Below, piece after piece: positions 36,001 through 51,000 of a stretch of 64,000 bases of DNA; the stretch's first letter is position 1, and each line of letters begins with the position of its first letter. The position numbers were made by a program, and so were the translations under genes. The DNA is taken from assembly GCA_028023455.1 (NCBI GenBank), contig JAQFVV010006231.1, forward strand, positions 5,968,036 through 6,032,035, in the 5' to 3' direction. The notes under the pieces are model-generated. The model did not search any database, was not told the origin of the DNA, and saw nothing but the letters and a program-made list of their open reading frames with translations. Source of the DNA: Epiperipatus broadwayi (Eukaryota; Onychophora; Udeonychophora; Euonychophora; Peripatidae).

Positions 36001-39000
36001 AACTGGGTTTGATTCTCAAAACAAATAAAATACTTTGGATGGCAGGGTTTTGTTCCAGCAGTCGAGGTGGGCCACGATTAGGAAATGTGTCATGTTATGC
36101 TTTGTATAGCCTGATTTGGCTGTGGGTATCATTGATGGTTATGCTATCAATGATATTCTCCATCTGCATGAAGGTCTGGTCTGTTCCCATAGTATTAAAG
36201 ATATAAAATAATAATTATCAAGCAGTTATGTATTAAGCATGTAAGCCTAATTAAAGTCAAGAAATATTAAAATAAATGTTAAAACTTATTAATGTTTTAG
36301 ATTCCAAAAGATATTAAAGTTATTTTAAAAGTATTTCAAACTAGTAATAATATGGTAAGTTCAGAAAATCCGGTTCAATATAATAGACTTGGGTAAACAA
36401 TAAGGCAAAAACATAAAATAAATCAGAAACCTACAACTTCATTTACATTATTTAAAATTATATAAATATTTATTTGTAAGCAAGAAGATATGTTAGATAA
36501 GTCGCAATGATGTTATGTTTCTATTATGATCTAATAAATATTCTGATGCATTAGCAATCATTAACAATGCCAAAGATAATTGATAGGTTATGAAAATTGT
36601 TAATTTTGTAGACAACAAACTGATAGAACTGGCTATAATTAGTTTGAGGAATCATTATTTGATAATATTGTAGGGAATTACTGGAGGTTGACTGCAACAT
36701 CTATCTTGTAGCCATTCTTATTTCTTAAATATTTATATTGAAATTCAATTTGCTGATAATTATTCAAAAAGTCAGATGGCAGTTGGCAGTTAACTATTGG
36801 TTAGTTAGAAATAATCTTGGCTGTTTCTTTGTGTAATGTTGCTTCTGTTAATCTATAGTAATTTCTTTGAAAACAGTGAAACAGTATGATTTCATCATCA
36901 TACGTTTCACCTATTCTAGAAATCAGTAGCCTTCACTTCCCTAGTTCAAACCCTAAAGGTACACATATATATAACAATATACTTGGGAATTTAACATGTA
37001 TAAAAACGTATATTCACACGTATATATGTGTAATTGTATATGCACACACGTCTGCTATAATTGTGTATATTTTGTAATAATTTTATTTGCTAAAAATGGT
37101 ATATTCACATCTGAATGATATTATCATTATATAACATACACACCTTATAATTTTATAAATAGTCATCTTATGATTGTAAATAGTTGAATTGGTTTCAAGC
37201 TGGGAAAATTGTATTAGATAAGAACAGAATTCTCTAAAGTATTTCAAACTGGCTTTAAAGTACCCAGTTACTTAATCATGTAGAGCAACTAAAAACAAAG
37301 GTAGATGTCTCGCGTCTAGGATAAAATGCTAGCAGCTTAAATCTCTTTCAGTAAAAGAAAAGGAGAAGCAATCCAATGTTTAAAAAAAGAACTTTACCAA
37401 TCTCATGAGACACCGCCGGTACAAAGCCAGATTTTAGGATTCTTAATAAAATAAAAGTTGGACAATTAAACCTGCACTGAAATCCAGATTGGAACTAGAA
37501 TCTGAGAAAAATAAAAGGAACAATGAATAAACCTGAAATCAATCAACCGATTCGTCTGAAGCTGATGCAATTAAGACTTCTTAGATTTTAATGTCTAAAA
37601 ATAAAGATTGTGAATGAACTGTAAGAGGGGGGGTTAAAAAAGTATAAAAAAGGCAGTTCAAAGAAAATTGTCATCCATTTTAGCTTTACTCGTGTTTCAA
37701 CATATATCCAGGCAGCAGGCCCAGTTTCTACCATGCAAATAAGTGGCTAGAAAAGCTAAGGCCATCTTCCCGATGGTCAAGAACCGTTTATGGAGCCCGG
37801 AGATCCAAACCACAGCCCTACTTAAAGAATAGCCAACGATGAACCAGCTCAGATCAATCAGTCCATGCGTGTATTTCATACTCTCAAGCTGCAAGCCTCC
37901 AGATAAATAACCGGTAACCACTTCTCAATCAAACTAAATCTAAAAGCTATAGCCATCTATAAATCTTTCCTAAAGCTAGCTATATAATAAGTAATGTGCA
38001 CAAACTCTTCCATTCAAATCTTATAAATTAATCACACTATGTTTAAAAGGTGTATTCTCTCTTAAAGTAATTAACTGTATTAGATAAACATATCTCAACC
38101 TGTATAATTTTAAAATACTTTAAAAGTTAAATGTAAATCTTGCCTGATCCCAAATTCTTAAATCTCTTTTAAATTCAACTTATAAAAGCTTATTTGCCTT
38201 ATTATTTTCTCTATTTGCGTCTATACTTTTGCATCTATATATATATTTTGTTAAAATGCATTTATTGATTTATGCTTTGCCTTCGGAGCAGAGACTATTA
38301 ATTATTATAACTTAAAGAGACGTTTTGTTCTCAAGTAAAAATTATGCTGTTTGGCATATCTATAGATTGTCTCTGGTCCGAAACCTACTTTGATGTATTA
38401 AACTGCTATGCATAGCTTAAATTCACATATGTTGCTTATTAGAAGGTTTGTTTGGTTAAATAACAGAGAGTGATAATTTAAGGCATATTCAGTAGTTAGC
38501 CAAGTTTAAGCCCCAGATATGCTCTAGACCCCCTTAATGTAATTGCATATAATATGTAGTTAATTAATAAACTAGATCAATTTTAATAAAGTCCTCTTTA
38601 GCACAATTTCAATGCTTATTTAATTAATTGGCGTAGGGTAGTTTGCAGAAGAAACTATAGATTTCGCGCTTTACTAGTTGTTATAATTAAGATTCCAAAA
38701 GCGTTGTGAATGAGTTTTTGCGAAGCACTGAGGTGCATTCCGCCTTGCTATCGTATAATTATTAAGATAAGATTAAGTTTTAAGGGCTATCTTATCATCC
38801 TTAGTTCGGACAGCCTTCTCTTGAATGGGATAATGATTTTAAGGGTCATTCCCATTTCCTCCTTTAAAAACTGGAACACCGGAATCCAGCATCTTATATC
38901 GTGGCTGTTCGAGCATCCGAACTAAAAGTTCATGTATAGCAGGCGAGCGGTATCTGAGAACCGAGCAAACGCTGCTGAATCTCATGAGTAAAAGCGCATT

Positions 39001-42000
39001 CAAGACGCATCTGATGAAATTTGCATAGCGCCATAGCCTCAGAAGTTATGCTACGAAACGCCAGTTCATCTACTGTATATTAATTGTTCAGCATTGATCT
39101 GAACCTAAGATCTAGTTTATCTAAGAATATCTACATAAAGAGCACATTGACTGCTCTTCACGTATTGATAAATTTAAGTACACATTGTATAAAGTTCCCA
39201 CTCTCTTAGAGTTTAACCCTTAACATACTGAGTAGGAATGGCAGAACATAATTTAGACATCAGTATAGACGTAAAATAATTATTAACGTATAAACGATAT
39301 AATAGAATAATGATCGTTAAGTACAATTGATTACAGAATGTGTAGTTCGTATTTTCACCATCCCACCTGCGAGTGGAATATTCAGTATATTTAATTGTTA
39401 TTGTTTGTGTTTTGTCAATATTAAATAATTTTAAAATCTATTAACGTCTGCAGTATTATTCACTTTATTTATATTAAATCACCATCCATAATGATTTTAT
39501 ATGCATGAGATAATCAGCCATAGGTTGTGTGAGTGTGTTTGGTTAAGCTATAAAACATTTAGTTAAATATCCCCGAGTCTCTTGTTTTACCCTTTGCTAT
39601 TGCCGGCGCGGAAATTGAGAGATTACGAGTGTAACCTCATATATGTCATTCATAAGGTAGTAAGTCTGGGAGTGTTGGTGAAGGAGCTGAGGTGCGGTCA
39701 GATTTGGTCTCAAACCCTCATCTAGATCAGCCTTGGTATAATTTACCAAAACTCTAGATTTTGTTACATGGATGTTCAAATATGACTGTTACAACAGTAT
39801 TATACTTAATATTCAGAAAATAAATTGAATCACATTATCTTACAAAGTAATCTATCAATCACAACACTGAGATTATGATCTTTCATCTTCTTTCTAAAAT
39901 CTGTGCGAATAGAATAATCTGAAGTCCTATGAAGTTTGATCACTATTTGCCAAATAATGAGAACATAAGAAAGTAAGTTTCTTAACACTAATTGAAATAA
40001 AATCAATTACTTATTTTGATTTTAATTATTGCCACTAATTTATACTGTTTTGTAGATAAAAGATTATAAACATAATCATCATCTGATATGAAAAGGTACA
40101 ATTATTTGATTATTTTCTCGAGTTGCAATGTTATTTTTTAGAAAATTCATACGTGAAATGATGTCAACTTCACCATATATCTAGATGTTAAAATATTATT
40201 AAATTCTTTTATATTAACTTGCCCTGTTTGTGTTTCTGTCAGTATGTTTATATTTTGTCATGTTTCTGTAAGTATGTCCACATTTTTGAATTAACAATGG
40301 AAAAAAATCTGTTCCTGTTTAGAACTCCAACTCACATCCTTACACTTTCCAAGAAAACTCTTAGGAATTGAGCCAATGAAAATATTACATTTGTAGAATA
40401 AAATTTTGTTAATATTGTTTTAACTCGTGCTTAATTAATTAAATTAATTAAACCGATGCATAAATATTTTTATATAGTAGATCATCACATGATATTTAAA
40501 TTTAGAATTTATTTGTTAAAGGGCATTTTTATTTTCACATTTTAATAATAAATTATAATTTTTGTCAGTTTTTTTTTTTGTAGTTTTAACTATTTTTTAA
40601 AATAATATATAATTTTTTTTTTAATAATGCTTATAAAAAGTTGTACAATTAATAAAGTAATCCACTTCTTGGTTAATTTGCCATTCTTGGAAAATATCAG
40701 TGATCATAACAATCTAGACTTGTTATAAAACAATTGGAAATTGCAGGAATATTATCATTTCATAACCTGCAATTTCCAATTGTTTTATAACAAGTCTAGA
40801 TTGTAGAGATCACTGATATTTTCCAAGCATGGCAAATTAAACAAGAAGCAGATTACTTTGTTAATTTTCTATTTTTTATTTGCCTATTTACATAAAAGCA
40901 TTAATAAAAAATTTTTTTTTTTACATATTTTTTAAATTTATATATGAATGTTATAATACTAGATCCTTCTATTATATTTTAATGTAGATGTTATAACTGT
41001 TAAAATAATAATAAAAACTAAAATTTGTTTTAAATACAATAAAATAAAAAACAGATTTATCAGAAATGTTTCAGAAATACATAAATGATCCAATTATTAA
41101 AAAAAAAAATGACATTCTGATGCTATCTAATATTTGGAAGCCACTATTATTTTATGGAATAACAGCATAATTATCATGAACATATTATGATATCTCCCTT
41201 TTTCATTGTATATTTTAATATTTGATTAATTTTTTTAGCACTACAAAGTTACATCTGAACTTTTTTTTTAAAATAAATGTCTTCACTATCGTGAAGACAA
41301 TAATTAAGATATTACTGAAACATCATCAACAATTTTAAATATTACATAGTCCGTGATTAAAACTGTCCACCTAGTGGTCTTTCATTACAACCTGAAAAAT
41401 GATTTGATCTATACATATACCCTACATAATCACATATTTAATATTTTTATGCAAAAAAAATATTTTAAAAATATAAATTTTCTATTGAAACTTTAAAATT
41501 ACCATCTATTTTATTAGCAGCACATAAACAAGGTATCTCTGGCCGATATTCTCTCAATTCTTTATACCAGTCTGGTAAGTTCTTATATGTAATTTTTCTT
41601 GTAACATCAAACACCTAAAATAATATTTTTGTAAGAATATTGTTTTTTAAATCTGGTAACTAGCTCACATAGTAATGCAATAAAATTAATAAATATATAA
41701 ATAAAAAATATGCTCCAAATATATATATATTGCCTTTATCTATTGCATTAATTGTAAAAAATAAAAAAAATATTTAGTTAAGAAAGAAAATAACATAAAA
41801 TAATAGTTTAAATTTGTGTAAATTATTAAATGTTATTTCTTCTATTCTTGCAATTCTTAAGTATGCCAACCAAAGATTAATAATATTAAAAATGGTTTTG
41901 CATAATGGTATTTATTATCATTTCATCAGCCATACGTTAGAGTCAAAAAGATCAAGGAAGAAGCTTTTATTGTTTAGTGTTACTGAATCAATACCAATAA

Positions 42001-45000
42001 ACAGCTGAACTTTTATTTTTTGGAGGTTTTAAAGTACATGGTGATATGAAGAGCAAACTATGTCCAAAATTATCAGAAATAATAGCATCAGTTCAATGAA
42101 TTTGAATTATTTGTTGTTATTGAATTTTTGTTTGACACATGAATTGAATATCATGAAATATTTATTTATTAAAAATAATTTTTATAAAAGAGTTTACATG
42201 CATGTGCACTTAAAACAATAATATCTTATAGTTAGAAGTCAAAATATAAAAAGATTAATAATACATGGCATTTATAAATGCAGATTATTGGTCAAATCAA
42301 AGATTAGTATGCCCCAAGTTAAAATGTTAAAATAAAAAATAGATCTTATCCTAGTCATATTGATAAGAAATTGACTAGAAGCAATAATTATTCATGATAA
42401 GTTTTAGTTTCAACAGATATTAGATATTAAAATGGCTAATCCAAGTTTTCAAACTAGTTATGATACTGAAAAATGGAATTTCTCTAAAAAAGTTAACTGT
42501 TTGTTATCTGTAAATCTAATTTTGGGTTCATATATATATCCTACATTATTTCTTGGACAATGATTAAAATAACATTGACTTGATTAAACAAATTTTTTGG
42601 CTGAATAATTAAATGAATGAGTAGTTTCATAAATAATAAAATGGTTTAAAGGTAAAAATTCAATGATAGATAAGATTTTAAAAAGTCTTGCAGATTAAAA
42701 CTACAAAGAAGATAGAGTCATGTACTTATTGTGATTACTTTAGATATCTTTTAGATAGGATGAAGGGAATATGTTGATCTTAAAAATGATATATAGTTCT
42801 ACTAATTCAGTGAATATCTCTCTACTATTTGATAATACTATTTTCGACATAGATGGATGAAATGTTTTATTTTTTGAATAAGAATATGAAGTTTCAAATA
42901 ATAGCATTTAATTATATATTCACCCTATCAATCCATTTAGATTTGGATGCAGATATCTAGTTCTTTATATTCTTAAAACAAAAAAATGCTGAGATCTGTG
43001 AATAACTGGGCATATTGAAAATACAATGATATATTAGCTTCAAACTATTATAATTGTTTTTAGGAATATGTGAATCCACGAAATTATATTGTCTAATTTT
43101 AAGAGAGTTTCTACTGTTCCAATTTTCATGGAATATCATTGCTATCTACTACAAGAAATATTTTCAAAGACTTTATTGAATAAATTATTTCTAGTCACAG
43201 ATAATTAATTACCAAAGATGCAGTGAAGGATTTAAAAAAATCAACAAGTATAGATATAGTTTTGTTGCTAGTCTCATATTGTTTTTAAGTATTCTTTATT
43301 AGTTCAGTAACTTTTATATGATAATTAAATTCTGATTTATGAACTATGACTATATAAGATTTACAGGATTTGTTTCAACAAAATATTCCATCAACTGTGC
43401 CAAATCCCAACAATATTAACTACAAATCATAATAGCCTTAATTATTATTTATATTAATCAGATTTCATCTAATTTATTTCAAAGTGTGAAAGATGAAATA
43501 CACACATTTATTAGAGTTGTTTTTATTAATGTAGTTACTACTTGGCTATTCAAGAAGATTTGTAACAATGTTTGAAAATATATGGTTATTCATATTACAC
43601 AGCTGTGATGTGACAGTATGAGAAAAAAACATTATTACTGGTAGTGAAAAATATGAAGTATTTCAAATTAAAATTGATCTTAAATAGAAGTGTGTTCTAT
43701 TTTAATCTTTTAAAAAAAAAATGATTGTGATCCTTGGAATATTTTCTGTCAATTAAGTTTAATAGAAGCATTTTAATTTGACTAATTATATACTTAAAAA
43801 AATGGCTTCTAGATTTATAATATGCTGCTAATTATGCTATTTAAAGTTTATTTGCAGAATAAATCATGAATATTTTGAATGCATCCATAAAGGATTTGGT
43901 TTAGCAAGTAATGTTCAAAAAACTTAGCTAATGATTGAGGGAAAATCTTCAGCAACTTTTGACTTGGGATATTAACAACTACCAAGCATGAATCAATTAA
44001 ATATTTTGGTAACTTTTTAGATAGAGAGACACCCATGGATACTGAGGAGCAACAGAGATTCCGGTGTGCTGTTGCATTTAAAAAGTTAAAAAAAATAGGA
44101 TACTCATCATAGTGATATATAACTACTGAATGGAGAGTTTTGCCAGTTTTAAATGATATATAGACATGCCATTCATCCAAATTTATACAAAAGTGTGTCA
44201 TGAACAGTTTTAATGAACTGACATAAAAGCATTGGAAAATTTTCACTTATTGATACTTTTATAACATTTTTAAAATATGATAGCAAAATCATAAGACTGA
44301 CTGGTATGTTCAGTTAGCTTGCTGATTGTGATAATATTGAATCCACAAAAATAACTATGGCCACAAATTCATTGAATTGAATATATAGAACAGACTATTC
44401 TTAAAAAATATTTTTTTAGGAAACATGAGCATGGTTTCACGGAAGAGGCAGATTCTATTGACATTGTAAAGATTATCTCAAAAATTTTCTAAAGAGATAT
44501 AATGATGTTTGATTCATTGATTGGACATGGCTGAAATTTAATATAATAAAGAATTACAAATAGTCAAAATCTGGTAGTCTTTCAAAAAAAAAAAGTTTTC
44601 ATAGAAGAGATTAAATATAGCATTACAAAGTGTCAAATAAGCAAAAATAAAGACTATCATAAGCAGAGTAAAGGACCACCATATGACATAAGTAGACATA
44701 TTTGTGCTTAATGGATTCGTAATGATTATTGATAACATATTTTTAAGTTTTTCTTCTTTGTTTCTCTTTTCTTTATAAATAGCCATTAATGATGAAATAA
44801 TTTCCAAAAAGAATTATTTTATACTTATCAAATAATAAATAAATATTAAACAGAGTAAATGCCAACAAACTAATATTCATTCATAGAAAATGTACAATCA
44901 GAATATAACTTTTTCCTTTGTGATAGTTTGAATAAAATTGGAATCTATGGCTTATAATCTCTAAACCAAACTGATGAAAAATAATATAATGAAAATTATA

Positions 45001-48000
45001 TTTAAAAAGCAGAGACAATAATAAACCCACTGATGTAAATAAATAAAAAAGATTTAGATAACATAAATCTGCTTTGTATATTAAATTTTCATTATTTTAG
45101 ATTTTAATTTCAGAAAAAAATACACACTTTAAAAAAATACATTGCATGGTCATTGTATATGAATATAAATCTGCTATAAGAAAATTCTACTATACTATTA
45201 CATGTTAAAATACAATAACCCTAAAATTGTGTTCTATCATAGATAAATACCAGTCAAATTGCTTTCTCAATGTTGGAGCAAATATTTATGTATGTTTTCA
45301 CAAGTGTGATATTTAAAATTGTCCTGACGTATAAAAAAAAGTCATAGTTTATACTAATATTGAAACATTACAAATTGTGGATGTTCACAGCCTTTTGTAG
45401 AATGATTATAAATTTCATCAGAAATTATATATTTTTTCTTATCTTTTTTGTAATTAAAGGGGATTTGAACATAGACTTTCAAACTTCCTTCAGCTATTCA
45501 CTTCATATTATATATGTGTGGTGGATGATGATCTGAATCAACTGACGAGTGCTGGTTTGGTACAAAATACAGATAGTGGAGATCATTTATCTTTTTCATA
45601 TGTATGTGGTCATGTGTATCACTTATATAACATGAAATGAATAGCTAAAGGGATCTTGAAAGACTGTGTTCAAGTCTCTTCTAATTACATCTAAAGTTCA
45701 AGGTATACATTATACTTGTAGTCAATATCTTTTTGATTTCTCTTTTACTACTGATTATTAAAAAAATCAAACATGAATTAGTCTTACTTAGATATCTCTG
45801 ATATACTAAAAAATATATGAATATCCCAAAAATCCATTTTCATTGACAAATAGTCAAGCATTGGTGGTCGAGAGGTCAGTGACAGCTGCTTTACAAGCAG
45901 TTGTCCCAGGTTAGCGGGTTCGCTTCCTGGCTGATCCTATGACATATGAGAGAGAAAAAATAATGGAGATGCTATGTCTAGTTATTCTACCAGTGTACTT
46001 CCACGAGTACAAATCAATACTAACAATTAATATTTAGATAATTCTTTTCTTAATAGCATTTACTATTTACATATATATAATCATTAACATAAAAAGGCCC
46101 GAAGGCATACATAAATAATAATTTAGATCAGTACAACCTGCAAGAGTCCTAGCTGGCTGTTCTTACGTTTGGATGCCAGATCTCCGCACTTGAAATCACT
46201 ATGCCAAAGAAGACATTTTGCTCCAATATATATGTTTATATACACAGATGAAGCTCCAAGAATCAAGGGTCCTCTTGTTCATCCCATTAGTACTAAAGCA
46301 TTCATTGTTTTAAATCACTGCAATTGATTGGCTAATACTCTGTCCATCCGCTCAGGTAATTCTTCATTTTAATCTCCATACAAGAATTTACATCATTGTC
46401 TTTCTTTAATTAATTAATTATTTTTATAGCTTGTCAAATGTTTTCTTATAAAAGAAATCTAATTCGAATTCCTTTAATTGTTTTATTTCATTAACGATGC
46501 ATTCTATTCTATTTAATTAGACTATTATTCATTTTAGAAAATAATCTTTTTTTAATCTTAAAGTTATAAATCTTTTATTTACTAATTTTAAAAGAATCAG
46601 TTTTTTAAAATTCTTTAATTTATTTAACATAACTTTTTCTCTCTATAAGTTTATACATATATATGTATCTGCATTTAAGCATATACATACATATCAAAAG
46701 GCAGTAGTTGTGGAATTCTTATGTCTTCAAGAAATTTTTTTCTGAAAATTGATGTACGCATAATAACTATTAAAAATTCTACAGACATTTTCTAACTTAG
46801 ATAGATAGATAGTATGTATATGAAATCTGAATTGCTTTGGCATTAAAATGAGAATTATGAATATTTTCATTTCAATGTGATCATAGATTGTTTCTGTGCA
46901 AATCGGTGAAATGCTGAATTGCAATCAGACTTGTTATCTGAAATAGTTAAAATTACTTGTTATGATACAGTAATGAGGAATAAAAGTAATTGGTATGAAG
47001 TTCATGTGAACCTCAATAGCAAATATCAGCAGTTAAATCATGAGTTATAATGCAGGAGAAAATCATTATTCCTTATATCTTAAAGATATTCCTAGCCTTG
47101 AAATAAAGGTAGTAATAAAGTGATTTAGTATTAGTTACTAAACTTTAAGTTGAGCAACTAGGACAAAATCCAAGTCAAATGGCAGTGTGATTGGAAAAGC
47201 ACTTGTGAAATTCTCTAATGAAATTACAATCATAAATGATGAATCTATAATGACTTAAACATATCTTCAAGAATAGCATAATCCTAAAGCATAATTGTCA
47301 CAGATAATGCAAATATTAAGATGGCAGTGAAATAGAAAGTCCTTTATATTAGCAAAAATATCGATCTTATAATATTTATAGTGAAATTTGTATTTTGTAA
47401 TATTACACCTACTATGATTTTATTATATAATCTACAGATGTTGTATAGTTAGAATGAGCTCCCAAAGTTGAATTCTGAAATGGTTTCAAATTACCTGACA
47501 GAAAGGAGACTTTCAAGTGATCTAAACCAAATCACAACTGAAACCATGTGTTATAATTTATTTATCAGTAATTATTATCTTGGTAGCATGTTTTTGCAAC
47601 TGGAAATATAAAATATTGAGACCAATATTCTGAATTATGATATATGTTTATAATGTCAAGAGTTTTCTCATCAATTATAACTAAAATCTCATTGCCGTTT
47701 GCTACTATGAATGATATATTTAGTAAAATGACATCCTGATAACATATAATAATGTAAAACATTTCTTTAGGACTGGTGTTATATTCTTAATATTTGAAAT
47801 ACATTTTTAACTAAAAACTAATTGTGCTGATTATATTAACCATTTAAAAAAATAGATATCAAGCTGATATAGTCCTTATTCATATTAGAACTGTATTATT
47901 CTGTATAATATAATGATGATTAACAATAAATAATCTTATTTTGTATAATACTTATCTGCCTATATATACCAATTATAAATATTATGTCAGGTGCTTTGAA

Positions 48001-51000
48001 GCTACATTAACTAATACTGCAGTTAAGATCCAATGACTAATAAACAACTGAAATTATTATGTTAGATATATAAATGTTAAAACTTTTAAGCCAGAAAAGG
48101 TAGACATATATTTATAAATTTTAGCTTTAATAATCATAGGTCTTAAGTTTATTATGGATTATGTTTATGTATACTTGCTACTATTTTTGTTTGTTATTCA
48201 AATGTATGTAAAAATCTTCAGAGAACCCACTTTTTTGACAGAAGTGGCTCAAAAATTAAAAAACATTTGTTCAGAAAAATATGTTTTTGCTCAGTCCCTA
48301 CCTTCGTTAAATAAACTGCTGAATACCTCTAAGGATAAACTGACTAAGGAAACAACTCATCAAATAGTTTATAAAATTAAGTGCAACAAAGCCTACTATA
48401 AATATGCCTATTGCAGAGAGATGAGGGCAAACTTGTTTAAAAGGCTGACCCAGCACAATTATTTGTATAACAGAGACAAAAGAAGTTATGAATACATCTA
48501 TATTCTTAGAACATGAGCAACAATCAGGCCATAAATTTGATCTCTCCAAAGTGGATGTCATTTGCAATTGAAAGGGAGAACAAAAAAAAAGGTCAAGGAG
48601 GAATGGACAATAGCCAAGGCTAAATTTGCTATAAATAAAAAAGAAACCAGCGTCTCTCTATCAAAAAAGTGGGATCTCTGAAGATTTTTACATACATTTG
48701 AATAACAAACAATAAATTTAAATTAATTTAAATACATAAATAGCTAGCAAGCACACATAAAAACAATCCATAATAATCTTAAAAGAGTTATGATTATGAT
48801 ACTCAACATCTTGAAAGCATGGTTAGCATAAATAAAATCTAAAATTTATAAACATATGTTTGCATTTTCTGGCTTAGTACTCATCTGATATCCCCAAACT
48901 AGTTTCTAGCTTGTGGCTTTCATCAGTGAGACTGCTGGAGGATTGCATTAGATCATAAGATCTAGATGCAGTCCTCTCAGATCCAAGGCTCCTCACTGAT
49001 GAAATCCATAAGCTAAACTCTAGTCAGGGAGTATTGGATGAGTATGCACTAGCACAAACCTTCTTTTATCTATTGATTACTCTGGCTTGCACTGGATGAC
49101 ACTATTGTATGGAGAGTTTTGCCTCTATGTACATTTTTTTTAAAAAAAATTAAAAAAACAAAAAACAACTTATTTTGTCTGCTTTTTTTTTTTTTTTGTC
49201 TAACAGTTCAACTTAATTCCTGACTTCCATTTTCAAAAAAGTGATGGAAAAAAAATTGCCTTCATTAAATACACTGACAGGGGGGGATAAAAAATCAACA
49301 TTTTTTTTTTTTTTTGGGATTATTATAAAGATTGCTATATTGATGTGTTTCATTTATAGAATATATAGCCCAATACATTTATTTTAAGTTAATATCTGTT
49401 TATAAATATTTCATAGTTGTTTAAGATTCCATGGGATATACTGAACTTTAAAGACATTGAAAGTTGATAATGTTCAGTTCTAATAAATGCTCTTTTAATC
49501 CAACAAAATCATTAATCCATGAAGGCTAAGAAATCAAGAATATTAAATTAATGGTATAGTGTCTGTATTTTCAAATGAAATTGTCTGCTTTTTTAGATGT
49601 TTAGAAACAAAGATGGCTACTAATCATTTACCAATAAGAACATATAAACAGATAAGCACTATTAGTATTAGAGAAATAATGGGTTTCCTGCAATTCAATT
49701 ACATCAAGTTTTTCTTGTTCTATTAGTTTGTGGAAAACTTTGATTTTGACATATTCTCAATAAGAAGAAAGCATCTCTCTATAGAATGCATCTGGTACTT
49801 GATAATTTTTATGATATTCAGTCATTTTTCATTTCAATAGTCTAATATTCATCTCAGAGGTCCTAAAGAAATTATCTCTGTAACATTTAGCTATGGATTA
49901 AGTGTTGAGTAATGTTGAAGAAAAGTTAAGAAAATTTTAAACTACAGATTGAGCATCTACTTAATCACCTCTTTATTCATACAACATGCATGTAATATCT
50001 CATGTATTTTAATAAAATATGATCACAATCAATAAAAACAAATTGAACTTTTTATTATATATATATAAGCATTATTAATGCAAAATATCATCTTTGTTAG
50101 CACCAAATTGTAAATGAATATGGCTATTCTAATAACAGAATAATAAAAACACCAAGACAGAAAGACAAAAAGTATATAAAGTTAGAAGGAAGATTACAAT
50201 TAAAATTACTGTGAATATAATTAAAGGATGGAAATCTGATTTCACAAATACTCAATCATAGTATCATCACTGTTAATGACTGATGGAATGAGAAGCTCAT
50301 GATGACTAAACTTTGTTCAAACTTAAGTGAATGAATATAACAACAGAAAAGAAAATGAAGAATAGAAAGGAAAAAAAAAGATAAATCAATTTAGTTTAAA
50401 TATTAGGCATAATTAATAGTGAATTAAGCTCAATGAAATGTTAATTTTATTCCAAAGGTTTCATTCAATCAAACACATATTTCCAAATGCATATAACTTC
50501 TAAATTATACACTATAACACCTTTACAAAATAATAATAATGCTAAAAAAATTTTGCAATCAAAGACAAACAGAAAGAACCTATTCTCAGAGAGACTTATA
50601 CTAGCAGCAAATGACAAATACTTAATTTAAAATATGATGGTGTACTAAGATATTATCTTACTAATGTAATAGTTTATGTATATATAAGTAGTATAGTCCA
50701 TATATCCAAAGGAAATAATGCTTCTGTTTAATAATTATCATCTTTTTTATACAATATATGTATAATATTTTGTTTGCTTCAACTTTTCTTTCACAAAAAA
50801 TGACAAAATCAAGTAATTATTTATTTCAGGTGATTGTTGAATATTATGTAACTTGCTTCCAGAAGCCAGAATCTGATATTTTTTTTTTTGCATTATCAAT
50901 CACATCTATCTCATGTAAGCATGAGTGGAAGACTTTTTTAAATAAAATCTAGACTATACAGCAATTCAGAGCTATTGGTAGCAGCTTATGACTTTTACTC

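Noticed and set aside
37697-37921. 74-codon minus-strand frame with hydrophobic stretches
   Set aside because: No start context, no domain, and inside the unassigned island; not enough to call a gene.
39005-39060. Hammerhead-like CTGATGA (39011-39017) and GAAA (39055-39058) in the island
   Set aside because: The bases directly after CTGATGA and before GAAA do not pair, so there is no stem II in the required place, and no stem I or scission site fits.
43848-44246. 132-codon minus-strand frame
   Set aside because: The plus strand here carries recognisable LINE sequence (TEEQQRFRCAVAF); the minus frame is its shadow.
45862-45938. Functional tRNA-Val(UAC)
   Set aside because: The anticodon arm is good, but T arm and acceptor stem do not fold in the standard way; better read as a SINE head or pseudogene.
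46796-46814. GATA microsatellite
   Set aside because: Only about four units; ordinary low-complexity sequence.
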